Positions 9,185-17,279 of a DNA stretch of 64,000 bases are shown piece after piece. The stretch covers positions 1 to 64,000 of the forward strand of contig CAZMHF010000003.1 in the NCBI GenBank assembly GCA_964566025.1. The letters run 5' to 3'. The notes beneath the pieces were generated by a model, which worked only from the letters and a program-made list of their open reading frames with translations, made no database searches and was not told the DNA's origin. The translations under genes were made by a program, and so were the position numbers. The stretch's first letter is position 1, and each line of letters starts with the position of its first letter. This stretch comes from RGIG8306 sp964566025 (lineage in GTDB: Bacteria > Bacillota > Clostridia > Lachnospirales > Lachnospiraceae).

Positions 9185-10312
9185 CTACCTTTTTGATTTT
9201 ACATAATTCCACGCATCACTTTCCATTTCGCCATATGGATAGCAGCTTTCTGCAATCACGTCCAAGTGTACTGTTTTTGATTCTTTCCACAGGCTATGGT
9301 CAAGTATTTTGACATCGCTAAATAATGGCGTTGTTGTTTCTCCAACTTCAAGCAAATGCTTATAATAATAAAAACCGTCTTCCCCATAGCGCCAATCCGC
9401 TTGGTTTGCTGTTATTAAAAACGCCTCCTTTGCGCGTTCATCGGAATAACTTACATATATGCGAACAAAACACGCTGTTTGGTTTTCATTTTTTACCGTC
9501 GGTTCTTTAATAAATATATCTCCCACACTTCTTACTGGCTCTGGATCAAATTGTTCAACAATTGATATATCATTGTTTTTCACGAATACTTGATTGTCTC
9601 TTTCAACAAAGTCACTTACGTAGCCATACGCAATCGGCATGATTCGCACTAAAAACAGACACATCAAAATAAATGTTACTCTTCTTCTGCGCTTTCGATT
9701 AAAAATCTTATGAAAAAGAATTCCTATAACAATTAGTCCAGAAAATAATGCTATCATCTTTGTACTGGAATTCTCCTTTTCTCCTAATGGAATCGCTGGC
9801 ACTGTCATCTCGCCTAATGTTTCCTTTGCTGTCAAAGCAAACCACCATTTTGTCTGTATTTTCTTCAAAGCGGCTTCATTATCAATCGTTTCCGATATGT
9901 TAATTGTAAAAATAAATTCGCCCTTTTCAAATCCCGTCAAATTCATAAGTGGCTCGTAGTTTTCACTATGATAGGCTAGATTTCCTTCATAGATTATGAT
10001 TTCTTCTTCATTTGCGTTCCGTTTTACGATTAAATTTATTTTTTCTAGGAGCGAATTTTCTTGCTCAGAAAGAGCAATATTTTCTGATTTGAAAAAGAAA
10101 TGACATGTTGCATTTGATTCATTGCTAATAGAAATTGTTTCTTCATATGAATCACCAGGCAACACCGTGCCAAAGGTCTCAAAGAAATTTTCATGCGATG
10201 TATACAATTTATCCTTACCCTCAAATGTGAGCATATATTTTTCGTCTGCTAGTACTGTTGTTACTAGCAAGCACGAGAGCATTGTTGCTATTAGAATAAT
10301 TATTTTTTTCAC
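9185..10312 (-). CDS. two-part TasA-like membrane protein
   Basis: A 375-aa protein that reads like two surface proteins joined end to end. Residues 1-22 are a signal peptide. Residues 25-170 form a beta-rich domain with LPGDSYEETISISN, typical of TasA/camelysin-like subunits. Residues 183-202 are a membrane helix followed by the basic stretch NRKRRRR, then a second hydrophobic helix (residues 212-230). Residues 232-375 form a second TasA-like domain (NENQTACFVRIYVSYSDE, FYYYKHLLEVGETT). The topology would put both domains outside and the basic loop inside. It overlaps the SipW stop by four bases. It could be a natural fusion or a merged gene pair; there is no frameshift in the reading frame. 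Confidence 0.65.
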   Translation of the reverse strand: MKKIIILIATMLSCLLVTTVLADEKYMLTFEGKDKLYTSHENFFETFGTVLPGDSYEETISISNESNATCHFFFKSENIALSEQENSLLEKINLIVKRNANEEEIIIYEGNLAYHSENYEPLMNLTGFEKGEFIFTINISETIDNEAALKKIQTKWWFALTAKETLGEMTVPAIPLGEKENSSTKMIALFSGLIVIGILFHKIFNRKRRRRVTFILMCLFLVRIMPIAYGYVSDFVERDNQVFVKNNDISIVEQFDPEPVRSVGDIFIKEPTVKNENQTACFVRIYVSYSDERAKEAFLITANQADWRYGEDGFYYYKHLLEVGETTTPLFSDVKILDHSLWKESKTVHLDVIAESCYPYGEMESDAWNYVKSKR

Positions 10313-10788
10313 GCTTCCTCCTTTCTATTAATGGGGAATTGCCATTCAAAAAACAGCGTTATGCCTATTGCTAATACCGCTCCTCCTATGATACCCTTCC
10401 CTATTTTTGATAAAACCAATTCATACACATAGCCAATTAGGGGGATCCTAAAGATTGCTTTTCCAATAATCTCTTCTGTGCTTAATACAAATGGGTCCTG
10501 CGCATTATTATGGTCGCCTTTCGTAAAAATTTGCCCTTCTTCCATGCTATGAATTCGGTGTACCACCACAACGCCAGCTGCCTTAAAGGCAATGATATCT
10601 CCTGTCATAAACCTTTCTCCGTTTTCTCTTTTTATGATTACAATATCATTCACCTTAATAGATGGATTCATCGAATTACTAACGATTCGAAATGGAATGA
10701 TCGCTCCCCTCATCACAAGAATCACCACGCTCCAAATCACCACATTGACAATCGTTATCATAACGTTTTCAAAAACCTTCTTTTTCAT
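10309..10788 (-). CDS. sipW: SipW-type signal peptidase I (ER-type, Ser-His)
   Basis: A membrane signal peptidase of about 159 aa counted from MKKKVFENVM. It has an N-terminal membrane helix (residues 11-28), catalytic Ser39 in IVSNSMNPS, and His77 in VVVVHRIHS where bacterial-type enzymes have Lys. This marks the SipW/ER subfamily. A C-terminal hydrophobic segment follows (residues 130-150). SipW enzymes process TasA/camelysin-like fibre subunits, and here three such partners are encoded in the same operon. A longer frame opens at 10884 but overlaps the upstream gene by 116 bases, so the internal ATG at 10788 (20-base overlap) is preferred; ATG 10761 is an alternative. No strong ribosome binding site is visible, which suggests translational coupling. 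Confidence 0.85.
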   Translation of the reverse strand: MKKKVFENVMITIVNVVIWSVVILVMRGAIIPFRIVSNSMNPSIKVNDIVIIKRENGERFMTGDIIAFKAAGVVVVHRIHSMEEGQIFTKGDHNNAQDPFVLSTEEIIGKAIFRIPLIGYVYELVLSKIGKGIIGGAVLAIGITLFFEWQFPINRKEEA

Positions 10789-11323
10789 ATGCCATAATAG
10801 GGATTTGTGTTCCGTCTGAATATGTCCACGGCTCTTCTTTTTCAAAATCTGGAATAAAATTTTCTTGTTGAATAGCTTGTGCATAGGTATCTACGCAAAG
10901 TATTTTTCTAGCCTCATCCTTTTTGATTGATTCATCTAACCTAAGCCATTGTGAAAACACAAGTACTTCACCAGCGCCAACTGGATTAAGGCAATAATAA
11001 AATTCTCCTCTCCTCACCCAATCGTTCTCAAATTCCTCACAAACCCCTTCCCCCTCTAGCAACATATCGTGCTCCACTTTTATGCGCAAATAAGCTATTT
11101 CTGAAAAAGTCTCATTTACAATTGTTGCTGTATGTTTGATTTTTTGTCCGGGCACAATGTCTCTTGCAGATTGAATCTTACTATCAACAATCCGTATAGA
11201 TACCTCTCCAATCTGCGCTTCATTTACAATCGACGTTTCCTCCATCCAGTTTGCATAAGCATTCTTGCTTGCTATAAAAAGGATCATCATACCGCTCAAC
11301 AACATTAAGAATTTTCTTCCCAT
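10769..11323 (-). CDS. TasA/camelysin-like surface subunit
   Basis: A 184-aa secreted protein with a signal peptide ending AYA-NW near residue 25. It continues with beta-strand-rich sequence containing GEVSIRIVDSK, VPGQKIKHTATIVNE and AYLRIKVEHDM, the spacing of strands seen in the TasA/CalY family. Two Cys residues (in GEGVCEEF and FYYCLN) could form a disulfide. It sits between another TasA-like gene and SipW, which is the expected processing enzyme. A role as a subunit of an extracellular fibre is inferred from family and context. The start at 11323 lies 3 bases after the preceding stop. Confidence 0.7.
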   Translation of the reverse strand: MGRKFLMLLSGMMILFIASKNAYANWMEETSIVNEAQIGEVSIRIVDSKIQSARDIVPGQKIKHTATIVNETFSEIAYLRIKVEHDMLLEGEGVCEEFENDWVRRGEFYYCLNPVGAGEVLVFSQWLRLDESIKKDEARKILCVDTYAQAIQQENFIPDFEKEEPWTYSDGTQIPIMAYEKEGF

Positions 11324-11326
11324 TCA

Positions 11327-11995
11327 CTATTGTGCTCCTATCACCTTTGGTTTTTCAGTCGCCTGATTATAATATTTTTTCCATGCTTCTCTCATATCTC
11401 CACCACTTTCTTCCGCTTGAATAGCATAGGCTTTTACTTTAACAGATAGTGGTACATTCGGATCCAATTGCCCTTCGACATAATTGACAAGAGATATCGA
11501 TTTAAATAAACAATCACTTTGCGCTTGCTCGCCTTCAATCTCTAATACATGTTTATAAGCATACATATAATGATTGAATCCTGCCTCTTCTTTCACTCCA
11601 AGCAATTCCCAGTTCTTACTCAGTTGATTTAACTTAATCAATTCCTGTACAAATGGTTTGCCACCATTTAGGCACGTTCCATCTACACCAGCAGAAATAA
11701 TACTCTTTTTAGGGATTGAAATCTCCATATAAGCATACGCTCGATTAACTCCCTTATTTATGACTTTTGGATCTTTTGAAATAGTCGCTAGTGGTACAAC
11801 TGTTTCTTTTTTTCCTTGCGGTGTTGCATCCCATTTTTCTTCTACAATATCAATGGATACATCTCCAACCGTAACTACATTTACTACCTCTTCGGTATCT
11901 GTTAAATAGGAAAGCGCCTTATTTCCACTTAGGAAGGTGACCAAAACCAGACCGATTACAGCGTATTGTATCGATAACATCAATTTCTTATTCAT
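11327..11995 (-). CDS. TasA/camelysin-like surface subunit with SipW-type signal
   Basis: A 222-aa protein whose N-terminus has the SipW-dependent signal form: a hydrophobic helix followed by NKALSYLTDTEE, close to the usual A-x-F/L-T-D pattern. The body holds GDVSIDIVEEKWD, VINKGVNRAYAYMEISIPK and paired Cys (GTCLNGG, SDCLFKS). Family members polymerise into extracellular matrix fibres after SipW cleavage. It is the first gene of the surface operon and would be made in excess if it is the main subunit, but this is inference. Start at ATG 11995 with a GTGAGGAATAAAA ribosome binding region. Confidence 0.75.
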   Translation of the reverse strand: MNKKLMLSIQYAVIGLVLVTFLSGNKALSYLTDTEEVVNVVTVGDVSIDIVEEKWDATPQGKKETVVPLATISKDPKVINKGVNRAYAYMEISIPKKSIISAGVDGTCLNGGKPFVQELIKLNQLSKNWELLGVKEEAGFNHYMYAYKHVLEIEGEQAQSDCLFKSISLVNYVEGQLDPNVPLSVKVKAYAIQAEESGGDMREAWKKYYNQATEKPKVIGAQ

Positions 11996-12046
11996 TTTTA
12001 TTCCTCACTTTTTGATTAATGACCTTCTGCAGTAAGTCTTAATTCA

Positions 12047-12074
12047 AGTGTACCAAATTATTAAAGTTTGTCAC
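12047..12074 (-). promoter_or_regulatory. promoter of the TasA/SipW/thioester operon
   Basis: Minus-strand GTGACA (12069-12074), 16-base spacer, TACACT (12047-12052). It is back to back with the pncB promoter; about 30 bases separate the two. Confidence 0.6.
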
Positions 12075-12105
12075 TAAGTCATTTGTGCAAGTTTTTTTAC
12101 GCTTC

Positions 12106-12134
12106 TTGTACGGTTTTTCAAGTTGTGTTATACT
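12106..12134 (+). promoter_or_regulatory. promoter of pncB-malQ-plsC
   Basis: TTGTAC (12106-12111), 17-base spacer, TATACT (12129-12134), upstream of the GGAGG ribosome binding site of pncB. Confidence 0.75.
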
Positions 12135-12162
12135 ATTTCATATTATACTTTTGGAGGCTACT

Positions 12163-13620
12163 ATGCGAAATTTAACGTTATTAACTGATTTGTACGAACT
12201 AACAATGATGCAAGGCTATTTCATGCAAAATCGCAATGACGAGGTTGTTTTTGATATGTTCTACCGTGCCAATCCTTGTGGAAATGGCTACGCTATTTGT
12301 GCTGGACTAGAGCAGGTCATCGAATATGTGAAGAACTTATCTTTTAATAAAGAAGATATTGATTATCTAAAATCTCTTTCTATATTTACTGAGGATTTTC
12401 TTGATTATCTACACAATTTTCACTTTAGTGGTTCCATTTATGCCGTTCCAGAGGGAACTGTTATTTTTCCGAAGGAACCTATCCTAAAAGTAATCGCTCC
12501 TATCATGGAAGCGCAATTATTAGAAACTGCTATTTTAAACATTATCAATCACCAATCCCTTATTGCAACAAAGGCAACACGCGTTGTCCATGCAGCAAAG
12601 GGTGATGGCGTGATGGAATTTGGCTTGCGCCGTGCACAAGGGCCAGATGCAGGCTTATATGGCGCTCGTGCCGCTATGATTGCAGGTTGCATTGGAACAT
12701 CTAATGTTTTAGCTGGTGAGTTATTCGATGTCCCTGTAAAGGGCACACATGCACACAGCTGGGTTATGAGTTTTCCAGATGAGCTAACGGCCTTTAGAAC
12801 CTATGCAAAATATTATCCAAATGCTTGTTTACTTCTTGTAGATACTTATGATACGTTGCGTTCTGGTGTACCAAATGCCATCAAAGTGTTTAACGAAATG
12901 CGTGCCGAGGGCATCCCTCTAAAAAATTACGGTATTCGCCTTGACAGTGGTGACTTAGCCTATTTGTCAAAAAAGGCGAAAAAGATGCTTGATGCGGCTG
13001 GTTTTGAAGATGCGATTATTTCTGCTTCAAGCGATTTGGACGAAAATATCATTAACAGTCTAAAATCACAAGGAGCTACTATCAATTCATGGGGTGTTGG
13101 TACAAAAATGATTACCTCAGCTGATTGGTCTGCTTTTGGCGGTGTTTACAAGCTTGCCGCTATAAAAGATTCTACAACTGGTTCATTTCTTCCAAAGATT
13201 AAGCGTTCCGAAAACACCGAAAAAGTAACGAATCCAGGCAACAAAAAAATTTACCGTATATATAGTCGCGAATCGAACAAACTAATTGCTGATTTGATTT
13301 GCCTAGACCATGAAACCTTTACAAATGAAAACTCTCTTCGCTTATTTGATCCCATTGATACATGGAAGAAAACCAATCTTGCACCATTTTCATATACTCT
13401 TAAAGAGCTCTTAATTCCTATTTTCGAGAATGGAACATGTGTTTATAAATCTCCAAAAGTAATGGATATTCGCGATTATTGCAAAAAAGAGTTAGAAACA
13501 TTGTGGCCTGAGACGTTGCGTCTAACAAATCCTCATAGAGTATATGTTGATTTGTCACACGAGCTATATCATTTGAAAAACCAATTACTCGATCGTTTAT
13601 CCGATCAAAATTATTTATAG
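12163..13620 (+). CDS. pncB: nicotinate phosphoribosyltransferase
   Basis: A cytoplasmic enzyme of 485 aa that converts nicotinate and PRPP to nicotinate mononucleotide in NAD salvage. The N-terminus NLTLLTDLYELTMMQGYF and the blocks FGLRRAQGPDAGLYGARAA, GTHAHSWVMSF and YGIRLDSGDLAYLSKKA are family signatures. The reading frame is open from 12085, but ATG 12163 is right behind TTGGAGG at the correct spacing and begins at the family N-terminus. It is followed by malQ after 16 bases. Confidence 0.95.
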   Translation: MRNLTLLTDLYELTMMQGYFMQNRNDEVVFDMFYRANPCGNGYAICAGLEQVIEYVKNLSFNKEDIDYLKSLSIFTEDFLDYLHNFHFSGSIYAVPEGTVIFPKEPILKVIAPIMEAQLLETAILNIINHQSLIATKATRVVHAAKGDGVMEFGLRRAQGPDAGLYGARAAMIAGCIGTSNVLAGELFDVPVKGTHAHSWVMSFPDELTAFRTYAKYYPNACLLLVDTYDTLRSGVPNAIKVFNEMRAEGIPLKNYGIRLDSGDLAYLSKKAKKMLDAAGFEDAIISASSDLDENIINSLKSQGATINSWGVGTKMITSADWSAFGGVYKLAAIKDSTTGSFLPKIKRSENTEKVTNPGNKKIYRIYSRESNKLIADLICLDHETFTNENSLRLFDPIDTWKKTNLAPFSYTLKELLIPIFENGTCVYKSPKVMDIRDYCKKELETLWPETLRLTNPHRVYVDLSHELYHLKNQLLDRLSDQNYL

Positions 13621-13636
13621 ATTCGAGGTATTTATT

Positions 13637-15181
13637 TTGACAAAACCTACATTACCCTTGCGCTATAGCGGAATCCTTCTTCACCCTACTTCCCTGCCAA
13701 ACCAATATGGCATTGGCGATTTCGGGAAAAGCGCTTATGATTTTGTTGACTTCCTTGTAAAAGCGGAACAAACCATTTGGCAAGTACTACCAATGGGGCC
13801 AACAGGCTTTGGCGATTCGCCTTACCAATCTTACTCTGCCTTTGCTGGTCATCCATTACTGATTGATTTAGATTCGCTCATTTTGCTTAATTTGTTGACA
13901 AAAGAGGCTGTTTTAGAAAATTATAAGCCATCTAATCCGTACAAAGTTGACTATGATGCGATGTACGATTACAAAATCCCACTTCTTAAAATGGCTTACG
14001 AACACTTTTTAGAAAATACTACGTCTTTTAAATCCATCGCTACGGCTTATCGTGCCTTTTGCAAAAAAGAGGCTTGGTGGCTAAATGATTATGCTTTATT
14101 TATGGTGCTTCGCTCTGAAAACGGCGATTCTTTTTGGCCTACATGGCCTACTGCGCACCGTGCGCCTACAAAAGAATTATTTGAACAATATCGTTCTGAC
14201 ATTGGTTTCCATCAATTTGTCCAATACTTATTTGCGTCCCAATGGAAAGCGCTTCGACAATATGCAAACGAAAAAGGTATCCTTATTGTTGGCGACATTC
14301 CACTATATGTTTCAATGGACAGCTCTGATGTATGGGGCAACCCAAAACTCTTCCTTTTAAAAGAAGATGGCTACCCAAGTGTTGTTGCTGGTGTACCTCC
14401 TGATTATTTTAGCGAGACAGGACAATTGTGGGGCAATCCAATTTATGATTGGAAGTACCACAAAAAAACCAACTTCCGTTGGTGGCTAAAACGCATTGAA
14501 TCACAAGCACAATTATTTGATTATATTCGTATCGACCATTTTAGAGGCCTTGAAAGTTGTTGGCAAATTGATAGTGACGAAAAGACAGCTATCAATGGCA
14601 AGTGGGTTTCGGTCCCTGGAGAAGCGTTATTTAACAAGCTTTTCGAAAAATACGGCAAGGATATTCCTATTTTTGCTGAGGATCTTGGCATTATTACACC
14701 TGAAGTGGAGACGCTTCGCGATAAGTTCGATTTGCCAGGCATGAAGGTTTTACAATTTGCCTTTGACAATATCGAGGACAACAACTTACTTCCGCATCAT
14801 TTTACGACTACTAATAGCATTTGCTATACAGGTACCCATGACAATGATACTTCACTTGGTTGGTACCTTTCTGCAAGCGAAGAAGTTCGAGATCGGCTTC
14901 GTCGTTACTTAAATTCAGATGGCAATTCTATTCATATGGATATGATTCGTACGGCATTAAGTAGTGTTGCCAAATATGCTGTTTTTCCACTTCAAGATCT
15001 ACTAGGTTATGGCTCTGATTGTCGTATGAATATTCCTGGTGTTTTAGGTGGCAATTGGGCATTTCGTTTTACAGCAGATGCACTCACTGATGAGATTGCA
15101 CAAAATTTAGCTTCTCTTATTCGCCTATATGGGCGTGATAGCAGACGTTATATACAACAATTAGATAACAAGGAGATTTAA
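13637..15181 (+). CDS. malQ: 4-alpha-glucanotransferase (amylomaltase, GH77)
   Basis: A cytoplasmic enzyme of 514 aa that transfers alpha-1,4-glucan segments in maltodextrin and glycogen metabolism. It opens with RYSGILLHPTSLPNQYGIGD, has IRIDHFRGLESCW around the nucleophile Asp, FAEDLGIITPEV with the acid/base Glu, and YTGTHDNDTSLGW. The start codon is TTG at 13637, behind GAGG. It ends one base before plsC. Together with GlgP at the left edge it suggests glycogen or maltodextrin turnover. Confidence 0.95.
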   Translation: MTKPTLPLRYSGILLHPTSLPNQYGIGDFGKSAYDFVDFLVKAEQTIWQVLPMGPTGFGDSPYQSYSAFAGHPLLIDLDSLILLNLLTKEAVLENYKPSNPYKVDYDAMYDYKIPLLKMAYEHFLENTTSFKSIATAYRAFCKKEAWWLNDYALFMVLRSENGDSFWPTWPTAHRAPTKELFEQYRSDIGFHQFVQYLFASQWKALRQYANEKGILIVGDIPLYVSMDSSDVWGNPKLFLLKEDGYPSVVAGVPPDYFSETGQLWGNPIYDWKYHKKTNFRWWLKRIESQAQLFDYIRIDHFRGLESCWQIDSDEKTAINGKWVSVPGEALFNKLFEKYGKDIPIFAEDLGIITPEVETLRDKFDLPGMKVLQFAFDNIEDNNLLPHHFTTTNSICYTGTHDNDTSLGWYLSASEEVRDRLRRYLNSDGNSIHMDMIRTALSSVAKYAVFPLQDLLGYGSDCRMNIPGVLGGNWAFRFTADALTDEIAQNLASLIRLYGRDSRRYIQQLDNKEI

Positions 15182-15182
15182 C

Positions 15183-15941
15183 ATGATTATTAGAACAATT
15201 ATCACAGCTATTGTTTGTTTGATCCTATTAATTCTTGCCGTTCCATTTTATTTGCTTACTTTGCTCGTTCGACCATTTAGCAAATTGGCATGCGAGAAAT
15301 TTAGTTTACTAATTGTAAAAGTCGGTTTCCGCATTGCAACATGGTTTGCTGGCGCACGCGTAAAAGTAACTGGCCGCGAAAACATCCCTGATGACCAACC
15401 TGTTTTATATGTCGCAAATCATCGTAGTATTTTTGACATTTTATGTGGTTATCCACTTGTTAAGCGCACCTGCGGTTTTACTTCAAAGGTTGAACTGGAG
15501 CGCATCCCTCTTGTTTCATGGTATATGAAGCATATGCATTGTGTGTTTCTTGAAAGAGACAATATAAAGCAACAATTAGGTGAAATTTTAAAATGTATTA
15601 AGTATATTAAGGAAGGGGCTTCTATTTGGATTTTCCCCGAAGGAACTCGAAGTCAAGACAAAAATGTACTGCTTCCATTCAAAGAAGGTTCTATGAAAAT
15701 CGCTTCAAAAACAGGGTGTCTAATTATCCCTGTCGCCATCACTGGTACGGATGATGTATGGGAGAATCACTTCCCTTGGGTACGAAAAACCAAAGTTACC
15801 TATTCCTTTGGAAAGCCAATCGACTTAAAAACCTTATCAAAGGAAGATCAGAAATTCCCAGGTGCTTACGTTCAACGCGAGGTGGAACGCCTCTTAGGTA
15901 TTGAAAAGGATACACTAGTTAGTGAGACCAAGGAAAGTTAA
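15183..15941 (+). CDS. plsC: 1-acyl-sn-glycerol-3-phosphate acyltransferase
   Basis: A 252-aa membrane-associated acyltransferase that makes phosphatidic acid from lysophosphatidic acid. It has an N-terminal hydrophobic segment (residues 3-30), the catalytic NHRSIFD block (HX4D) near residue 79, and the substrate-binding FPEGTRS block near residue 153. It is the last gene of the pncB-malQ-plsC unit, and a terminator follows. Confidence 0.92.
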   Translation: MIIRTIITAIVCLILLILAVPFYLLTLLVRPFSKLACEKFSLLIVKVGFRIATWFAGARVKVTGRENIPDDQPVLYVANHRSIFDILCGYPLVKRTCGFTSKVELERIPLVSWYMKHMHCVFLERDNIKQQLGEILKCIKYIKEGASIWIFPEGTRSQDKNVLLPFKEGSMKIASKTGCLIIPVAITGTDDVWENHFPWVRKTKVTYSFGKPIDLKTLSKEDQKFPGAYVQREVERLLGIEKDTLVSETKES

Positions 15942-15954
15942 CGTGCTTAAAAAA

Positions 15955-15982
15955 AACGGTCAGTATCCCTACTGACCGTTTT
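15955..15982. terminator. intrinsic terminator after plsC (bidirectional)
   Basis: AACGGTCAGTA (15955-15965) pairs with TACTGACCGTT (15970-15980) around loop TCCC. A T run follows on the plus strand and an A run precedes, so it could work in both directions between convergent units. Confidence 0.88.
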
Positions 15983-16003
15983 GATAACAATATCAACAAA
16001 ACA

Positions 16004-16041
16004 AAGCGCCACCTCTTTTGCTTCGCTTAGAGGTGGCGCTT
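16004..16041 (-). terminator. intrinsic terminator of rplL
   Basis: A 13-bp perfect stem (16004-16016 with 16029-16041), followed on the minus strand by TTTGTTTTGTT. Its loop TTTGCTTCGCTT resembles the loop of the hairpins around the CAP gene at 49741-49771. Confidence 0.85.
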
Positions 16042-16058
16042 CACTTTAAATATGATAA

Positions 16059-16433
16059 TTATTTAACTTCTACTTTTGCGCCTTCAGCTTCTAGCTTAGC
16101 TTTAAGTTCAGCTGCTTCTTCTTTAGAAACGCCTTCTTTAACTGCTTTTGGTGCTGAATCAACAAGGTCTTTTGCTTCTTTTAAGCCTAATCCTGTGATT
16201 TCACGAACAACCTTGATTACTTTAACTTTGCTTGCTCCAGCGTCAACTAATTCAACGTTGAATTCTGTTTTTTCTTCAGCTGCTTCGCCTGCTCCGCCTG
16301 CTGCTGCAACTACAACGCCTGCTGCTGCAGATACGCCGAACTCTTCTTCTACTGCTTTAACTAATTCATTTAATTCTAATACAGATAATTCTTTGATTGC
16401 TTCAATAAATTCTGCTGCTGTTAATTTTGCCAT
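16059..16433 (-). CDS. rplL: ribosomal protein L7/L12
   Basis: A stalk protein of the 50S subunit, 124 aa, which recruits translation GTPases. The N-terminal dimerisation helix (MAKLTAAEFIEAIKEL), the Ala/Gly-rich hinge near residues 35-55, and the C-terminal domain with KVIKVVREITGLGLKEAK are all present. The frame extends to 16448, but ATG 16433 behind GGAGGAATATATC gives the family N-terminus. It is the last gene of the ribosomal cluster; a terminator follows and no rpoB. Confidence 0.97.
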   Translation of the reverse strand: MAKLTAAEFIEAIKELSVLELNELVKAVEEEFGVSAAAGVVVAAAGGAGEAAEEKTEFNVELVDAGASKVKVIKVVREITGLGLKEAKDLVDSAPKAVKEGVSKEEAAELKAKLEAEGAKVEVK

Positions 16434-16470
16434 GATATATTCCTCCATAAATTTGGTTTTATTTTTTTAA

Positions 16471-16956
16471 TTACGCTTGTGCTTCTGCCACTTGGTTAAG
16501 TACGCGAGCAAGATTAGAAATAGGTGATTGGATGCTTCCAAGCAATTTGCTAATCAATTCATCTCTTGATGGGATTGTTGCAATTACTTTAATTCCAGCT
16601 GCATCATAGTATTCACCTTCTACAACACCTGACTTAAACTCAAGCTCTGGTGCTTCTTTTGTGAATTGCATTAAGTATTTTGCTGGTGCTGCTGCATCAC
16701 TTTTTGATACTACTAAAGCTGTTGGTCCTTCTAAATCTTTAGAAAGTGCTTCGAATTCAGTATCTTTTACTGCAAAATTAATTAATGTGTTTTTGTAAAC
16801 TTTGTATACAACATCATTTGCTCTTAAAAGCTTACGAAGTGCTGTTACTTGTGATACAGTCATTCCACGATAATCAACAAGAACTGCTGTTTTAGCGTCA
16901 GTAAGTAATTCACTAATTTCAGCTACTACAGGTTGTTTTAATTCAACTTTTGCCAT
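16471..16956 (-). CDS. rplJ: ribosomal protein L10
   Basis: A 161-aa stalk base protein that anchors L7/L12 dimers to 23S rRNA. N-terminal VLVDYRGMTVSQVTALRK and the C-terminal helix SNLARVLNQVAEAQA that binds L7/L12 are visible. It is expressed from its own promoter through an L10 leader, so the rplJ-rplL pair is regulated separately from rplK-rplA. Confidence 0.97.
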   Translation of the reverse strand: MAKVELKQPVVAEISELLTDAKTAVLVDYRGMTVSQVTALRKLLRANDVVYKVYKNTLINFAVKDTEFEALSKDLEGPTALVVSKSDAAAPAKYLMQFTKEAPELEFKSGVVEGEYYDAAGIKVIATIPSRDELISKLLGSIQSPISNLARVLNQVAEAQA

Positions 16957-16984
16957 GATCTTTCCTCCTTATTATATTTAATAA

Positions 16985-17107
16985 GCCGAATTCCTCAGTC
17001 AAAAAAACCTCTGTTCTTAGACAGAGGAAAGAATCATATCAATATGATCAAATCCTCGGTAGGCGTTAAAAACTTATACCTTACGGTACCTACTGTCTTC
17101 GGCATGC
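16985..17107 (-). ncRNA. ribosomal protein L10 leader
   Basis: On the minus strand the leader contains CGAAGACAGTAGGTACC followed by TAACGCCTACCGAGG, the conserved pairing of the Firmicute L10 leader. A hairpin CCTCTGT/ACAGAGG (17008-17027) with a T run acts as a terminator-like element. L10 or the L10-L12 complex is known to bind this leader and repress rplJL. Confidence 0.88.
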
Positions 17108-17113
17108 TTTGCT

Positions 17114-17143
17114 ATACTACCATGATTACAATGGTCTTGTCAA
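17114..17143 (-). promoter_or_regulatory. promoter of rplJ-rplL
   Basis: Minus-strand TTGACA (17138-17143), 18-base spacer, TAGTAT (17114-17119), directly upstream of the L10 leader. Confidence 0.8.
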
Positions 17144-17217
17144 GCACTTTTTAATCAAATCGGTTTCTATTTTTTCTTAACTTCTCTGCATTACATTCTC
17201 TAACATTTCCACTACAT

Positions 17218-17256
17218 AAAAAACAGCATAGCCAGTATCTCTACCCAACTATGCTG
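17218..17256 (-). terminator. intrinsic terminator of rplA
   Basis: CAGCATAG (17249-17256 on the minus strand) pairs with CTATGCTG (17224-17231) and is followed by a T run (17218-17223). It separates rplK-rplA from rplJ-rplL. Confidence 0.82.
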
Positions 17257-17279
17257 ATTCACTATTCGTTTATGTATGA

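Noticed and set aside
10788..10884. Longer start for the SipW-type peptidase
   Set aside because: It would overlap the upstream gene by 116 bases, and the extra residues are not family-like.
16018..16470. Ala/Ser-rich plus-strand open frame
   Set aside because: Antisense of rplL, which is certain.
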